Source: Parvularculaceae bacterium | Lineage (GTDB): Bacteria; Pseudomonadota; Alphaproteobacteria; Caulobacterales; Parvularculaceae | Direction of reading: 5' to 3' | DNA length: 9,548 bases | Assembly: GCA_027080545.1 (NCBI GenBank) | Contig: JALWRV010000009.1 | Coordinates: forward strand, 1-9,548 | In this document: in pieces, positions 1-6,116 of the stretch | Layout: each line of letters opens with the position of its first letter | How positions within the stretch are numbered: position 1 is the stretch's first letter | Made by a program: the position numbers and the translations under genes | The notes under the pieces: model-generated | The model's input: the letters and a program-made list of their open reading frames with translations, nothing else | Databases searched by the model: none | What the model was told of the DNA's origin: nothing

Positions 1-431
1 CCCAAGCCAACACCATAGAAAACCACAGCCAATGATCTCGCGATCATTTTCCTGCATTTTTTCACGGGGTGGAAATGGACCAAAACGCCATGAAGGAAAT
101 TTCTGCACGGGTTATTCACCATAGCATGGTGCGTGAGCCCGAAACGGCTGTCAGGCCGCGTATCTTCGATCGCCATCGGCGGCAAATCCTTCAATTCACG
201 CTCAACCTCTTTTCGAGGTTTTCGCGTCAGTCCCGAAAAACTCTCTCACAGGCCGAGAGGACGGGGTCTTCTGGTGGATTGGAGGCTCCTCTATAGCCTG
301 CCTAACCTGTGATGAGCATGCGGGGAGGATTGTCCAAACCTGCAAAGGGATAGCAATACTTGCTCTACGCCTGCAGGCGAACGGCATAATGCCTGAAGTG
401 AGATGAAAAGCAAGTCATTTCGAGATTAACA
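1..431. other. Left-edge stretch without a recognised gene
   Basis: No convincing gene is seen on either strand. The plus-strand frame at 69-296 has no ribosome binding site and an Arg/Ser-rich composition unlike a folded protein. On the minus strand a frame is open from about position 248 to the left edge. It could hold a gene start, either an ATG near 160 behind AAGGA or a later start near 24 giving a short hydrophobic, signal-like N-terminus, but I do not recognise the product. Small palindromes are present: AATGATC-N4-GATCATT at 31-48, a perfect 12-bp CGCCTGCAGGCG at 368-379 and GGCAT-A-ATGCC at 383-393. The last two lie just downstream of the gene ending at 432 and may help end its transcript. 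Confidence 0.4.
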
Positions 432-1172
432 TCATGTTTTAATCCAGGAACGTGCCTTTTCTTCCTCTTCGAGATGGAAAACACGCACTTTTGCCCCCAT
501 TAACGGCGCAAACATCTTAACGGAATGGCGAATCCACGCCACATCCGAAACAATCGCAATTTTGGAAAAATCCCCCAAATGCATCACACCAAAACGAAAA
601 TCATCCCACACAGCCCCAGAGGCATACCGGATAAAATCTTCGCCTATGATGAACAGAAGTTTAAGTTGCTCGTGACGCTCTAGTTTTTTAGCCACCAGCG
701 GTACCAGCATATCCCGATAATCATCGGCGGTGATGATGCCGTGGGCTTTAATGGCGACCACATCGTTGGGCAACCCTGACAAGAGTTCAAAATTGCCCGG
801 ATCATCCGCTTCCATTTCTGCCCATGCCACCGCTTTTTCAAAATGCGCTTCTGGGAAATCACGAATTTTAGCGCCAACAAAATGATCGACCAATTCATCA
901 ACCCCTTTCAGCACCGGATTATCCGATACCAAAGCCACTTTTTTGATCAGTTTTTGGTGTTGCTTGATAAAATGCAAATGCGCCACCAAAGCACCCGGCC
1001 CCTGCCATTGGGGAAATCTCCCCGTATGGATGACCAGATTGGGCACCACATCATGCTCATTGATATAATCATCAAAAGCCTTGTCGAGGGTTGCAAAATC
1101 CTGCGCCGTGCTTTTGCCTGTTGGCCGCAAAATAGCCACCTTGCCGCTGGGACTGAAGGTGAGATCAATCAT
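432..1172 (-). CDS. Tandem SpoIIAA-like (STAS-fold) protein
   Basis: A 246-residue cytoplasmic protein made of two copies of the SpoIIAA-like/STAS-type domain (Pfam PF11964 family), about residues 1-122 and 127-246. Both halves repeat the same plan: a short beta strand, an acidic helix (AQDFATLDKAF; ADDYRDML), a strand ending in a Gly-rich or Ser-Gly turn, a helix, then a K-x-A-x-V-S-D strand (KKVALVSD at 78-85; SKIAIVSD at 203-210), MGAK/VGAK and an E-A/K-A-x-x-W ending. The ATG at 1172 is chosen because AAAGGAGG lies 8 bases upstream; an in-frame GTG further up falls inside that ribosome binding site. No catalytic residues can be assigned. Members of the family often occur near stress genes and may bind lipids or nucleotides, but the function is unproven. 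It lies downstream of glyoxalase I on the same strand, 132 bp away. Confidence 0.85.
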   Translation of the reverse strand: MIDLTFSPSGKVAILRPTGKSTAQDFATLDKAFDDYINEHDVVPNLVIHTGRFPQWQGPGALVAHLHFIKQHQKLIKKVALVSDNPVLKGVDELVDHFVGAKIRDFPEAHFEKAVAWAEMEADDPGNFELLSGLPNDVVAIKAHGIITADDYRDMLVPLVAKKLERHEQLKLLFIIGEDFIRYASGAVWDDFRFGVMHLGDFSKIAIVSDVAWIRHSVKMFAPLMGAKVRVFHLEEEEKARSWIKT

Positions 1173-1231
1173 TTTGATGCCTCCTTTCACAATGGCGGAA
1201 GCACAATCAATATCTCAACTACTGGCATACC

Positions 1232-1250
1232 GCCTATTCAACAGATAGGC
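1232..1250. repeat. Inverted repeat upstream of the SpoIIAA-like gene
   Basis: GCCTAT-N7-ATAGGC, perfect 6-bp arms, in the 132-bp gap between the glyoxalase stop and the SpoIIAA-like start, centred about 70 bp upstream of that start. It could be an operator for the downstream gene or a weak hairpin after glyoxalase. No T run follows it on the minus strand, which argues against an intrinsic terminator. Confidence 0.35.
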
Positions 1251-1304
1251 TGCCGACGCAAAATTTTAAGGAGTGGGAAAAAATAAATCCCGCCTTGCAA
1301 ACGA

Positions 1305-1745
1305 TTACCATTCGCCCTGATTACCCATATCCTTCCACGGTGCCGCCGGTGGCAATGCCGCCCCTTTTTGCAAAAGTTCAATGGAAATATTGTCTGGAGA
1401 GCGAACAAACGCCATATGCCCATCGCGTGGGGGGCGGTTGATAACAATACCGGCTTGTTGGAGATGGGCACAAAGCGCATAGATATCATCTACCTGAAAC
1501 GCCAAATGGCCAAAATTGCGCCCTCCCTTATAGTCCTCCGGGTCCCAATTATAGGTCAATTCAAGGGTCGGTGCGTTGGTTTTTTTAGCACTTTCCGCAT
1601 CGCCCGGCGCAGCCAAAAAAACCAGTGTAAAGCGCCCTGCCTCATTGTCGAAACGGGCCATTTCCTGAAGCCCTAGACAATCGCAATAAAAATGCAAGCT
1701 CGCCTCAAGATCGCGAACCCGAACCATCGTATGTAAATAGCGCAT
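1305..1745 (-). CDS. gloA: Glyoxalase I (lactoylglutathione lyase)
   Basis: A 146-residue member of the vicinal-oxygen-chelate fold, expected to isomerise the methylglyoxal-glutathione hemithioacetal to S-lactoylglutathione in the cytoplasm. It tracks E. coli GloA closely at its N-terminus (MRYLHTMVRVRDLEASLHFY) and at ELTYNW. All four metal ligands are present: His5, Glu62 (in LELTYNW), His80 (GHLAF) and Glu123 (SIELL). The start at 1745 is fixed by GGAAGGAG 5 bases upstream and by His5; longer readings extend into the divergent methyltransferase. Length is near the 135-residue E. coli enzyme, with a Pro/Trp-rich tail. The GloA-like short form suggests a Ni/Co enzyme. Being glutathione-dependent, it fits a cell that also makes GSSH for the dioxygenase at 7614-8480. 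The SpoIIAA-like gene follows downstream. Confidence 0.93.
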   Translation of the reverse strand: MRYLHTMVRVRDLEASLHFYCDCLGLQEMARFDNEAGRFTLVFLAAPGDAESAKKTNAPTLELTYNWDPEDYKGGRNFGHLAFQVDDIYALCAHLQQAGIVINRPPRDGHMAFVRSPDNISIELLQKGAALPPAAPWKDMGNQGEW

Positions 1746-1801
1746 GATAACTCCTTCCAGCTTGCCAAAAGCGTTGCCGCGGGGGATGAATAAGAAAACC
1801 C

Positions 1802-1829
1802 ACCATAGGCCGAAGCCCAGCTCAGGCAA
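1802..1829 (-). promoter_or_regulatory. Possible promoter for glyoxalase I
   Basis: On the minus strand TTGCCT (1829-1824) and TATGGT (1807-1802) are separated by 16 bp and point at gloA, about 55 bp from its start codon. Each hexamer matches the sigma-70 consensus at four positions. It lies in the 108-bp divergent region shared with the methyltransferase, for which no clear promoter is visible. Confidence 0.3.
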
Positions 1830-1853
1830 ACTTTGAAAAAGGCGAGAGACAAT

Positions 1854-2690
1854 ATGGACGCGCGCAACAAAGAAATCATCGAGAATTGGGGTGGGGATGT
1901 AGGCAAGGAATGGGTTCGCCACGCCCCGGCCCTCGACCGCATGATGGAACCCCTAGCTGAAGCGATCATCGAAAGGGCCGCTCTAAAAACCGGCGAACAG
2001 GCACTCGACATAGGCTGCGGGGCCGGCGCCTTATCACTGATGGCCTATGAGCGCACCCAAACCCCGGTCATGGCGGTTGATGTCAGCCGCGATTTATTGG
2101 CGCTGGCCAACAGTCGCGCCAAGAAAGCCGAGGCACATATTGAAACCCTGCACGCAGATGCCACAGACATGACCCTGCCCCACCCGGCCAATATTACCCT
2201 ATCGCGTTTCGGGGTGATGTTTTTTAGTGATCCGGTAATGGCCTTTTCCAATATCAGGAAAAATTGCACCGAAAATGGACGGCTGGTTTTTGCCTGTTGG
2301 CAATCAATGGAAAAAAGCGGTTGGGCAGCCTTGCCCTTGCGCGCCGCCCGACCCTTTTTAAAGCAAAAGCCGGAACCGCAGCCCCCGGGAACGCCCGGCC
2401 CATTTGCCTTTGATAATCCTGATTATGTGCGCGACCTTCTCCAAAAGGCCGGATGGTCCGACATCAATATTGAACCATGGGAAGGCTTGTTAAGCATGCC
2501 CGGCCGGGGCGCCACAGAAGTTGCCAATTTTATGCTGGAAATGGGCCCCGCTTCCCGGCTGGTCCGCGAACAGGAAATTGATCTGGCCCCAGTTCATGCT
2601 TCTTTGGTTGAGGCCTTGCGAGCCTATGAGCATGATGGCGAAACCTATCGCTTGCCCGCACGGGTTTGGATGGTGCGCGCTAACGTTTAA
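1854..2690 (+). CDS. Class I SAM-dependent methyltransferase
   Basis: A 278-residue soluble protein with the Rossmann-type methyltransferase core at about residues 35-155. Motif I is ALDIGCGAG (50-58), the acidic residue after strand 2 is Asp76 (VMAVDVS), and ADATDMTLP (101-109) marks the usual Asp before strand 4. SRFGVMFFSDP (117-127) is typical of the UbiE/Methyltransf_11-25 group, which includes many cytoplasmic small-molecule and lipid methyltransferases. The acceptor substrate cannot be read from the sequence. ATG at 1854 is preferred to a TTG seven codons earlier; the purine run AAAGGCGAGAG lies just upstream. It is the only complete plus-strand gene, divergent from gloA, and its 3' end overlaps the convergent rhodanese by 11 bp. 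Confidence 0.88.
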   Translation: MDARNKEIIENWGGDVGKEWVRHAPALDRMMEPLAEAIIERAALKTGEQALDIGCGAGALSLMAYERTQTPVMAVDVSRDLLALANSRAKKAEAHIETLHADATDMTLPHPANITLSRFGVMFFSDPVMAFSNIRKNCTENGRLVFACWQSMEKSGWAALPLRAARPFLKQKPEPQPPGTPGPFAFDNPDYVRDLLQKAGWSDINIEPWEGLLSMPGRGATEVANFMLEMGPASRLVREQEIDLAPVHASLVEALRAYEHDGETYRLPARVWMVRANV

Positions 2691-3084
2691 AAGGGGGCCG
2701 TTCCAATGGTAATTGCGCCTTTTGCCAGGCCATCAATCCACCGCTAACATTGGCAACATTCTGGTGGCCTGCCCTGATTAAACGCTTGGCTGCCTTCGAC
2801 GAACGCGCCCCAGAGCGACAAATTAACGCGATTGGCGCGCTTTTATCCGCCTCGGTGATGGTCAAAACCTGTTCGATAAAATCCGCATCCTGCAACACTG
2901 CGCCATAGGCCCCGATCGGGCGTCCCGTCTGTTGCCATTCAGCAGCGCTGCGCACATCGATCAAACGATGGCCCTTACCATCGCGGCCCCCATTTTTTTT
3001 GGTACCGCGATGGGCTTGCTCAACATCAATATGTTTTACCTTTGGTTTGTTTTTCCCAAAGCCAAACAAATCAACAATCCACAT
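2680..3084 (-). CDS. Single-domain rhodanese sulfurtransferase
   Basis: A 134-residue single-domain rhodanese that would carry sulfane sulfur as a Cys persulfide. LIDVRSAAEW (41-50) is the CDC25-like signature near the N-terminus and CRSGARS (89-95) is the six-residue active loop with catalytic Cys89. SGGLMAWQ near the C-terminus is the usual last element. There is no signal peptide; a short hydrophobic start (MWIVDLFGFG) may give weak membrane association. ATG at 3084 is chosen because GAGGG lies 10 bases upstream; a TTG three codons earlier is too close to it. The gene lies 47 bp downstream of the DUF2892 gene, so together they equal the two parts of E. coli YgaP (rhodanese plus membrane domain). 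It ends in an 11-bp overlap with the convergent methyltransferase. Confidence 0.92.
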   Translation of the reverse strand: MWIVDLFGFGKNKPKVKHIDVEQAHRGTKKNGGRDGKGHRLIDVRSAAEWQQTGRPIGAYGAVLQDADFIEQVLTITEADKSAPIALICRSGARSSKAAKRLIRAGHQNVANVSGGLMAWQKAQLPLERPPFKR

Positions 3085-3131
3085 GATGAGCAAACCCTCG
3101 CACTGAATAAATCCCGCTCAAGAACGAGACA

Positions 3132-3347
3132 TTATTTGCCGTTGGTTTTCAATCCCAATAGGGCATAGGCCGGGCAAAACCCAACAATCGAGGTAATCGC
3201 CAACACCGCCCCGACAATAATCGCAATAATACCCGGAACGCTAGAAGGCGCCAACGCCGAGCCGAAAAACGTAAACCCCAGCAAACCAACGCCCGCAACA
3301 AAACGCACTATACGGTCAAGACCGCCTTCATTTTTTGGTAATGCCAT
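3132..3347 (-). CDS. DUF2892 (YgaP-like) inner membrane protein
   Basis: A 71-residue inner-membrane protein of the DUF2892 family (PF11127), the membrane part of YgaP. It starts with a polar amphipathic segment (NEGGLDRIVRF), then two transmembrane helices at about residues 14-33 and 38-57, and ends with the family motif GFCPAYALLGLKT at 56-68 with Cys58 at the membrane edge. ATG at 3347 is chosen because AGGAG lies 7 bases upstream, whereas the ATG two codons earlier directly abuts AGGAG. In YgaP, DUF2892 forms a dimeric helical hairpin and may export or pass on sulfur species; that role is not proven. The rhodanese follows 47 bp downstream. Its promoter is described at 3378-3383. Confidence 0.93.
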   Translation of the reverse strand: MALPKNEGGLDRIVRFVAGVGLLGFTFFGSALAPSSVPGIIAIIVGAVLAITSIVGFCPAYALLGLKTNGK

Positions 3348-3377
3348 TTTCATCTCCTATGGTTGCCCGATAACCAT

Positions 3378-3383
3378 ATTATA
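3378..3383 (-). promoter_or_regulatory. -10 element of the DUF2892-rhodanese promoter
   Basis: A perfect TATAAT on the minus strand, predicting a start near 3371 and a 24-base leader with the ribosome binding site. The hexamer 17 bp upstream is GGGGGC, which has no resemblance to TTGACA. A consensus -10 with no -35 is the usual look of an activator-dependent promoter. Confidence 0.6.
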
Positions 3384-3406
3384 CCCCCTCATCGTCCCTT
3401 GCCCCC

Positions 3407-3419
3407 GTGACTTCATCAC
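3407..3419. promoter_or_regulatory. Candidate Crp/Fnr half-site pair at -42
   Basis: GTGA-N5-TCAC, read the same way on both strands, centred at about -42 from the predicted DUF2892 transcription start, the position of class II Crp/Fnr activator sites. CRP sites normally have N6 between the half-sites, so this is one base short. The Crp/Fnr regulator encoded just upstream keeps the Arg-Glu-x3-Arg recognition-helix pattern that reads GTGA in CRP. Confidence 0.4.
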
Positions 3420-3426
3420 AAAGAAA

Positions 3427-3440
3427 AATATAGCTATATT
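3427..3440. promoter_or_regulatory. 14-bp perfect palindrome at about -62
   Basis: AATATAGCTATATT is a perfect 14-bp palindrome between the Crp/Fnr stop codon and the DUF2892 promoter. Its centre is about 62 bp upstream of the predicted start, close to the class I activator position. It is AT-rich like ArsR or other winged-helix operators, but it does not match the ATATTA-N8-TAATAT site at 8849-8868. Which protein binds it is unknown. Confidence 0.45.
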
Positions 3441-3454
3441 CAAAGCCTTAAGCC

Positions 3455-4090
3455 TCATTTTTCGGCAATATGCTTGATCGCCCGTCGATCTTTAAGGCAA
3501 AGCCGCCCCCGCCCTCGAACAAGCCATCCCCGATCTTCCCATAGGGCTAGTTTGCGACTGACAACTTCGCGCGCGGTCCCCAAATCCGCCGCCAAACGAT
3601 CATGGGTGGTGGTAATCACGCCCCCTTCATCGGCCTGATGCAAGAGGCGCTCAGCCAAACGACAATCCACCGACACATTGGTCAGGTCGTCAATTTTTTG
3701 CATAATGTGCCCGAGACGATGAGCAAATTCCGCAAAAACCAAAGCGCGAAATTCTGCGTCTTGTTCGAGCCTGCGTTTGAATTGCCCCAGAGGAAGGATA
3801 CAGGCTGTAATATCTGTTTCGGCGAAGGCCTCCGCACTATAAGCCTCACCACTCAACAAGCCTGCGGTCGTTAAAATACAGCTCTCCCCGGCCCCGAACC
3901 GGTACAACGTCATGGCGCGTCCATGACGCCCCACAAGGTCCACCCGCACCCGACCAAATAAAAGAAAATAGAAATTTTCGCACACATCCCCGGGGGAAAA
4001 TATTTTACTTCCCGCCGGCAAAATCGCTATTTTCGCATCGGCCAGACAGGGCGGCGGCGCCAGAGGCGGGGATGTCTTGGCTTGCACCAT
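3455..4090 (-). CDS. Crp/Fnr-family transcriptional regulator
   Basis: A 211-residue DNA-binding regulator. Residues about 20-125 form the cyclic-nucleotide-binding-type beta barrel, 126-150 the long dimer helix and 155-205 the winged helix-turn-helix. The phosphate-binding cassette position reads GESCILTTAGLLSGEAYSAE (69-88). The Arg-Ser pair that binds cAMP in CRP is absent, so cAMP is unlikely as ligand, and Cys71 lies inside the cassette. Other cysteines are at 15, 37, 97, 143 and 198; they do not form the FNR iron-sulfur pattern. The recognition helix (TAREVVSRK) keeps Arg174, Glu175 and Arg179, matching CRP Arg180, Glu181 and Arg185. The start codon overlaps the upstream rhodanese stop by one base (TGATG), implying translational coupling; its own ribosome binding site is weak. 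A sulfur or redox signal is inferred from context. Confidence 0.9.
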   Translation of the reverse strand: MVQAKTSPPLAPPPCLADAKIAILPAGSKIFSPGDVCENFYFLLFGRVRVDLVGRHGRAMTLYRFGAGESCILTTAGLLSGEAYSAEAFAETDITACILPLGQFKRRLEQDAEFRALVFAEFAHRLGHIMQKIDDLTNVSVDCRLAERLLHQADEGGVITTTHDRLAADLGTAREVVSRKLALWEDRGWLVRGRGRLCLKDRRAIKHIAEK

Positions 4091-4761
4091 CAAGGTTGCA
4101 CCAAAGCCGCATCATGGGGCGGCATGGGTGGGGGCATGTCATGGGCAGGACGATAGGAGATCAATTCTTTGTGGACCAAATAGCGTTGCCATAACCAGCT
4201 ATAAGGATGAACAAAAGCGGTTAGCCCCTCCTCGTTAAAAAGAGGGAATTGTTGATTATGCCATTTGAAAATACCCCCTTCGAGATTATAGATTTTTGCT
4301 TCTCCCGAGGCGGGCATACTATCCATCACCCGATCGGCCATGGCACTAGAGCGTCGCCCCACGGAACAATAAAACACAAGCTCTTTTCCCGCCGCCATAG
4401 CCCCATATTGCTGCCAGAACGCAGGCCCGCTTAAGGCCGGGTCAAGACGAATAGCCCCTTTCAAATGGCTAACCCTATATTCTTTCTCCTTGCGAACATC
4501 GAATAAAAGCGTGTCGACCCCATCCGCTGCTGCCATCTGGTCGCGCAAAATCTCTGCGCTGAAATGGGCGAGATCAGGATATTGGCGCAATAATTTCTGT
4601 TGAATCTTATCCAACCCGGCCTGGGCCTGGCCCTCAGGCGGCAAGGCAACTGCGCCCGACATCAGAAACAGGCCGACAATCGCCACGCCCAACATCAGCC
4701 TTGCCGCAACAAGGCCGATGTTTGAAAAACCATAAGGCGATATAACCAAGCCAGACGTCAT
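4090..4761 (-). CDS. Membrane-anchored rhodanese-like protein
   Basis: A 223-residue protein with an N-terminal hydrophobic helix at about residues 14-40, ending SGAVALPPEG, which is either an uncleaved anchor or a signal peptide cut near the AVA-L. It places the rhodanese domain (about 65-175) in the periplasm. LLFDVRKEKEY (85-95) is the N-terminal signature and CSVGRRS (132-138) the active loop with Cys132. An unusual tail of about 45 residues follows the domain, with an aromatic VHPYSWLWQRYL segment (184-195) and a Pro/His-rich end. ATG at 4761 follows AGAGGA by 4 bases. It starts 7 bp after the lipoprotein rhodanese and ends in a one-base overlap with the Crp/Fnr start. The role is inferred to be accepting or passing on periplasmic sulfane sulfur. 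Confidence 0.88.
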   Translation of the reverse strand: MTSGLVISPYGFSNIGLVAARLMLGVAIVGLFLMSGAVALPPEGQAQAGLDKIQQKLLRQYPDLAHFSAEILRDQMAAADGVDTLLFDVRKEKEYRVSHLKGAIRLDPALSGPAFWQQYGAMAAGKELVFYCSVGRRSSAMADRVMDSMPASGEAKIYNLEGGIFKWHNQQFPLFNEEGLTAFVHPYSWLWQRYLVHKELISYRPAHDMPPPMPPHDAALVQP

Positions 4762-4768
4762 AAATCCT

Positions 4769-5209
4769 CTATTGCGTAAGCGGCAGTCCAGCCTCGTTCC
4801 AGGCCAAAATCCCCCCATCCAAATGGATAACTTTTTGGAACCCGAGCGCCCGCATGATTTTCAAAGCTTTATTGCTGCGATTACCCGAACGGCAATGCAG
4901 AAGATAGGGTACGGATTTATCGAGCGCTTCAAGCTGTTCACGGAAATCATCATCGTAGAAATTGATATTGATCGCCCCGTCAATATGACCATCGGCAAAC
5001 TCTTCCGGGGTGCGCACATCCAGCACCACCAGATTGTCAATATTTTGAATGGCTTCCATGGCCCCCAAAGCATCGACATTGGTGAAATCACGCGCCGCCA
5101 CCGTCACCGCTTCTGGGCTTGCTTCTGCGGAAACATTATCGGTGGCCGGCGCTTGTCCACATCCTGCCAAAAGGCTCGTGGCACATAGAACAACAATCTT
5201 ATTCAGCAT
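4769..5209 (-). CDS. Rhodanese-domain lipoprotein
   Basis: A 146-residue lipoprotein. The signal peptide ends in a lipobox LAGC with the lipidated cysteine at 17, followed by a flexible acidic Ala/Pro/Ser-rich linker to about residue 40. The rhodanese domain (about 42-144) has VVLDVRTPEEFADGHIDGA (61-79), the active loop CRSGNRS (106-112) with Cys106, and DGGILAW (131-137). Glycine at position 18 gives no inner-membrane retention signal, so outer-membrane sorting is plausible. ATG at 5209 is preceded by GAGAGGA. It lies 25 bp downstream of the hydroxylase gene and 7 bp upstream of the second rhodanese, clearly one operon. It likely binds or relays sulfane sulfur on the periplasmic side; the partner is unknown. 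Confidence 0.93.
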   Translation of the reverse strand: MLNKIVVLCATSLLAGCGQAPATDNVSAEASPEAVTVAARDFTNVDALGAMEAIQNIDNLVVLDVRTPEEFADGHIDGAININFYDDDFREQLEALDKSVPYLLHCRSGNRSNKALKIMRALGFQKVIHLDGGILAWNEAGLPLTQ

Positions 5210-5234
5210 AGTTTTTTCCTCTCAAACGTTAAAA

Positions 5235-6116
5235 TCAAAGGTTTAAATTGCCTGGCCGCACTTGCCCATCCGCCGAAACCTTTTCCGAATTAGGCGTATC
5301 TATCTTGTGTTTCCGAAACGGTACCAACATGGCCCAGCCCAGCGTAGACGGATCATTATTTTGAAATTGCGGCAACCCGATGATCATATCGTCATGGCCC
5401 GCTTGGGGTTGGTCTATATAGGAACCGAACAAGCGATCCCAAAGGGAAATGCTGAAACCATAATTGGCATTGGTCTCGTGTTTCACCACTGAATGGTGGA
5501 CACGATGCATATCTGGCGTGACCAAAAACAGCCGAATGATGCGATCCAGCCCTTTCGGCAATTTGATATTGGCATGATTGAAAACCGCACACCCATTCAG
5601 GATAACCTCGAAAATAAACATGGCCGCGACCGAAGGGCCAATGATCAACACCAGCAACATTTTATATAACATCGAAAGAATAATTTCGACCGGATGAAAC
5701 CGTATGCCAGTGGTCGCATCTATATCGCGATCTGCATGATGCACCTGATGCAAGGCCCACAAGGCGGGAATATAATGGGAGGCCACATGCTGCCAATAGA
5801 TCATCATATCAAAAATAATCAGGGCGAGAATAAACTCCAACCATTGCGGCGCATGGATAAGATTAAACAATCCCCAACCTTGGGCGCTGGCAAACGCGGC
5901 AACACCCACCGCCAGACCCGCCGAGATTAACCCCACCACTGCCCGCAGCAACACACTGTCAATAACGATAATGGCAATATTGGTGCCCCAGCGACGCAGC
6001 CGCTTTTGTGTGCGCTGTTTGCGCGGGATGATAAATTCAAGCCCCCCCATCAGCACTAAAAGGCCAATAAATGTACCCATTCGGATCTCGGTCTGATGAT
6101 TGGTAATAAAATCCAT
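5235..6116 (-). CDS. Fatty-acid hydroxylase/sterol desaturase family membrane protein
   Basis: A 293-residue integral membrane di-iron oxygenase family protein (PF04116). Helices lie at about residues 13-30, 47-76, 94-108 and 146-178. All His clusters of the family are present: HVASH (110-114), HQVHH (123-127), RFHP (His141), FNH (His181) and HRVHH (204-208), so the di-iron site should be intact. The family hydroxylates or desaturates lipids and other hydrophobic substrates using O2; the substrate here cannot be told. The C-terminal segment after about 240 is polar and cytoplasmic. The start at 6116 has only a weak AAGAG upstream; Met13 is a possible alternative. It is the first gene of the unit that continues with two envelope rhodaneses and the Crp/Fnr regulator, an unusual partner for sulfur genes. 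Confidence 0.9.
   Translation of the reverse strand: MDFITNHQTEIRMGTFIGLLVLMGGLEFIIPRKQRTQKRLRRWGTNIAIIVIDSVLLRAVVGLISAGLAVGVAAFASAQGWGLFNLIHAPQWLEFILALIIFDMMIYWQHVASHYIPALWALHQVHHADRDIDATTGIRFHPVEIILSMLYKMLLVLIIGPSVAAMFIFEVILNGCAVFNHANIKLPKGLDRIIRLFLVTPDMHRVHHSVVKHETNANYGFSISLWDRLFGSYIDQPQAGHDDMIIGLPQFQNNDPSTLGWAMLVPFRKHKIDTPNSEKVSADGQVRPGNLNL

Noticed and set aside
69..296. Plus-strand 75-residue frame at the left edge
   Set aside because: Low-complexity Arg/Ser/Gln composition, no ribosome binding site and no recognisable family.
1173..1190. Upstream GTG start for the SpoIIAA-like protein
   Set aside because: The GTG and the codons after it are the AAAGGAGG ribosome binding site of the ATG at 1172.
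843..1286. Plus-strand 147-residue frame
   Set aside because: It is antisense to the SpoIIAA-like gene, which has clear domains and a strong ribosome binding site.
3427..3440. 14-bp palindrome as a second operator of the ArsR repressor
   Set aside because: The half-site words and spacing differ from ATATTA-N8-TAATAT; it was kept as a site of unknown binder.
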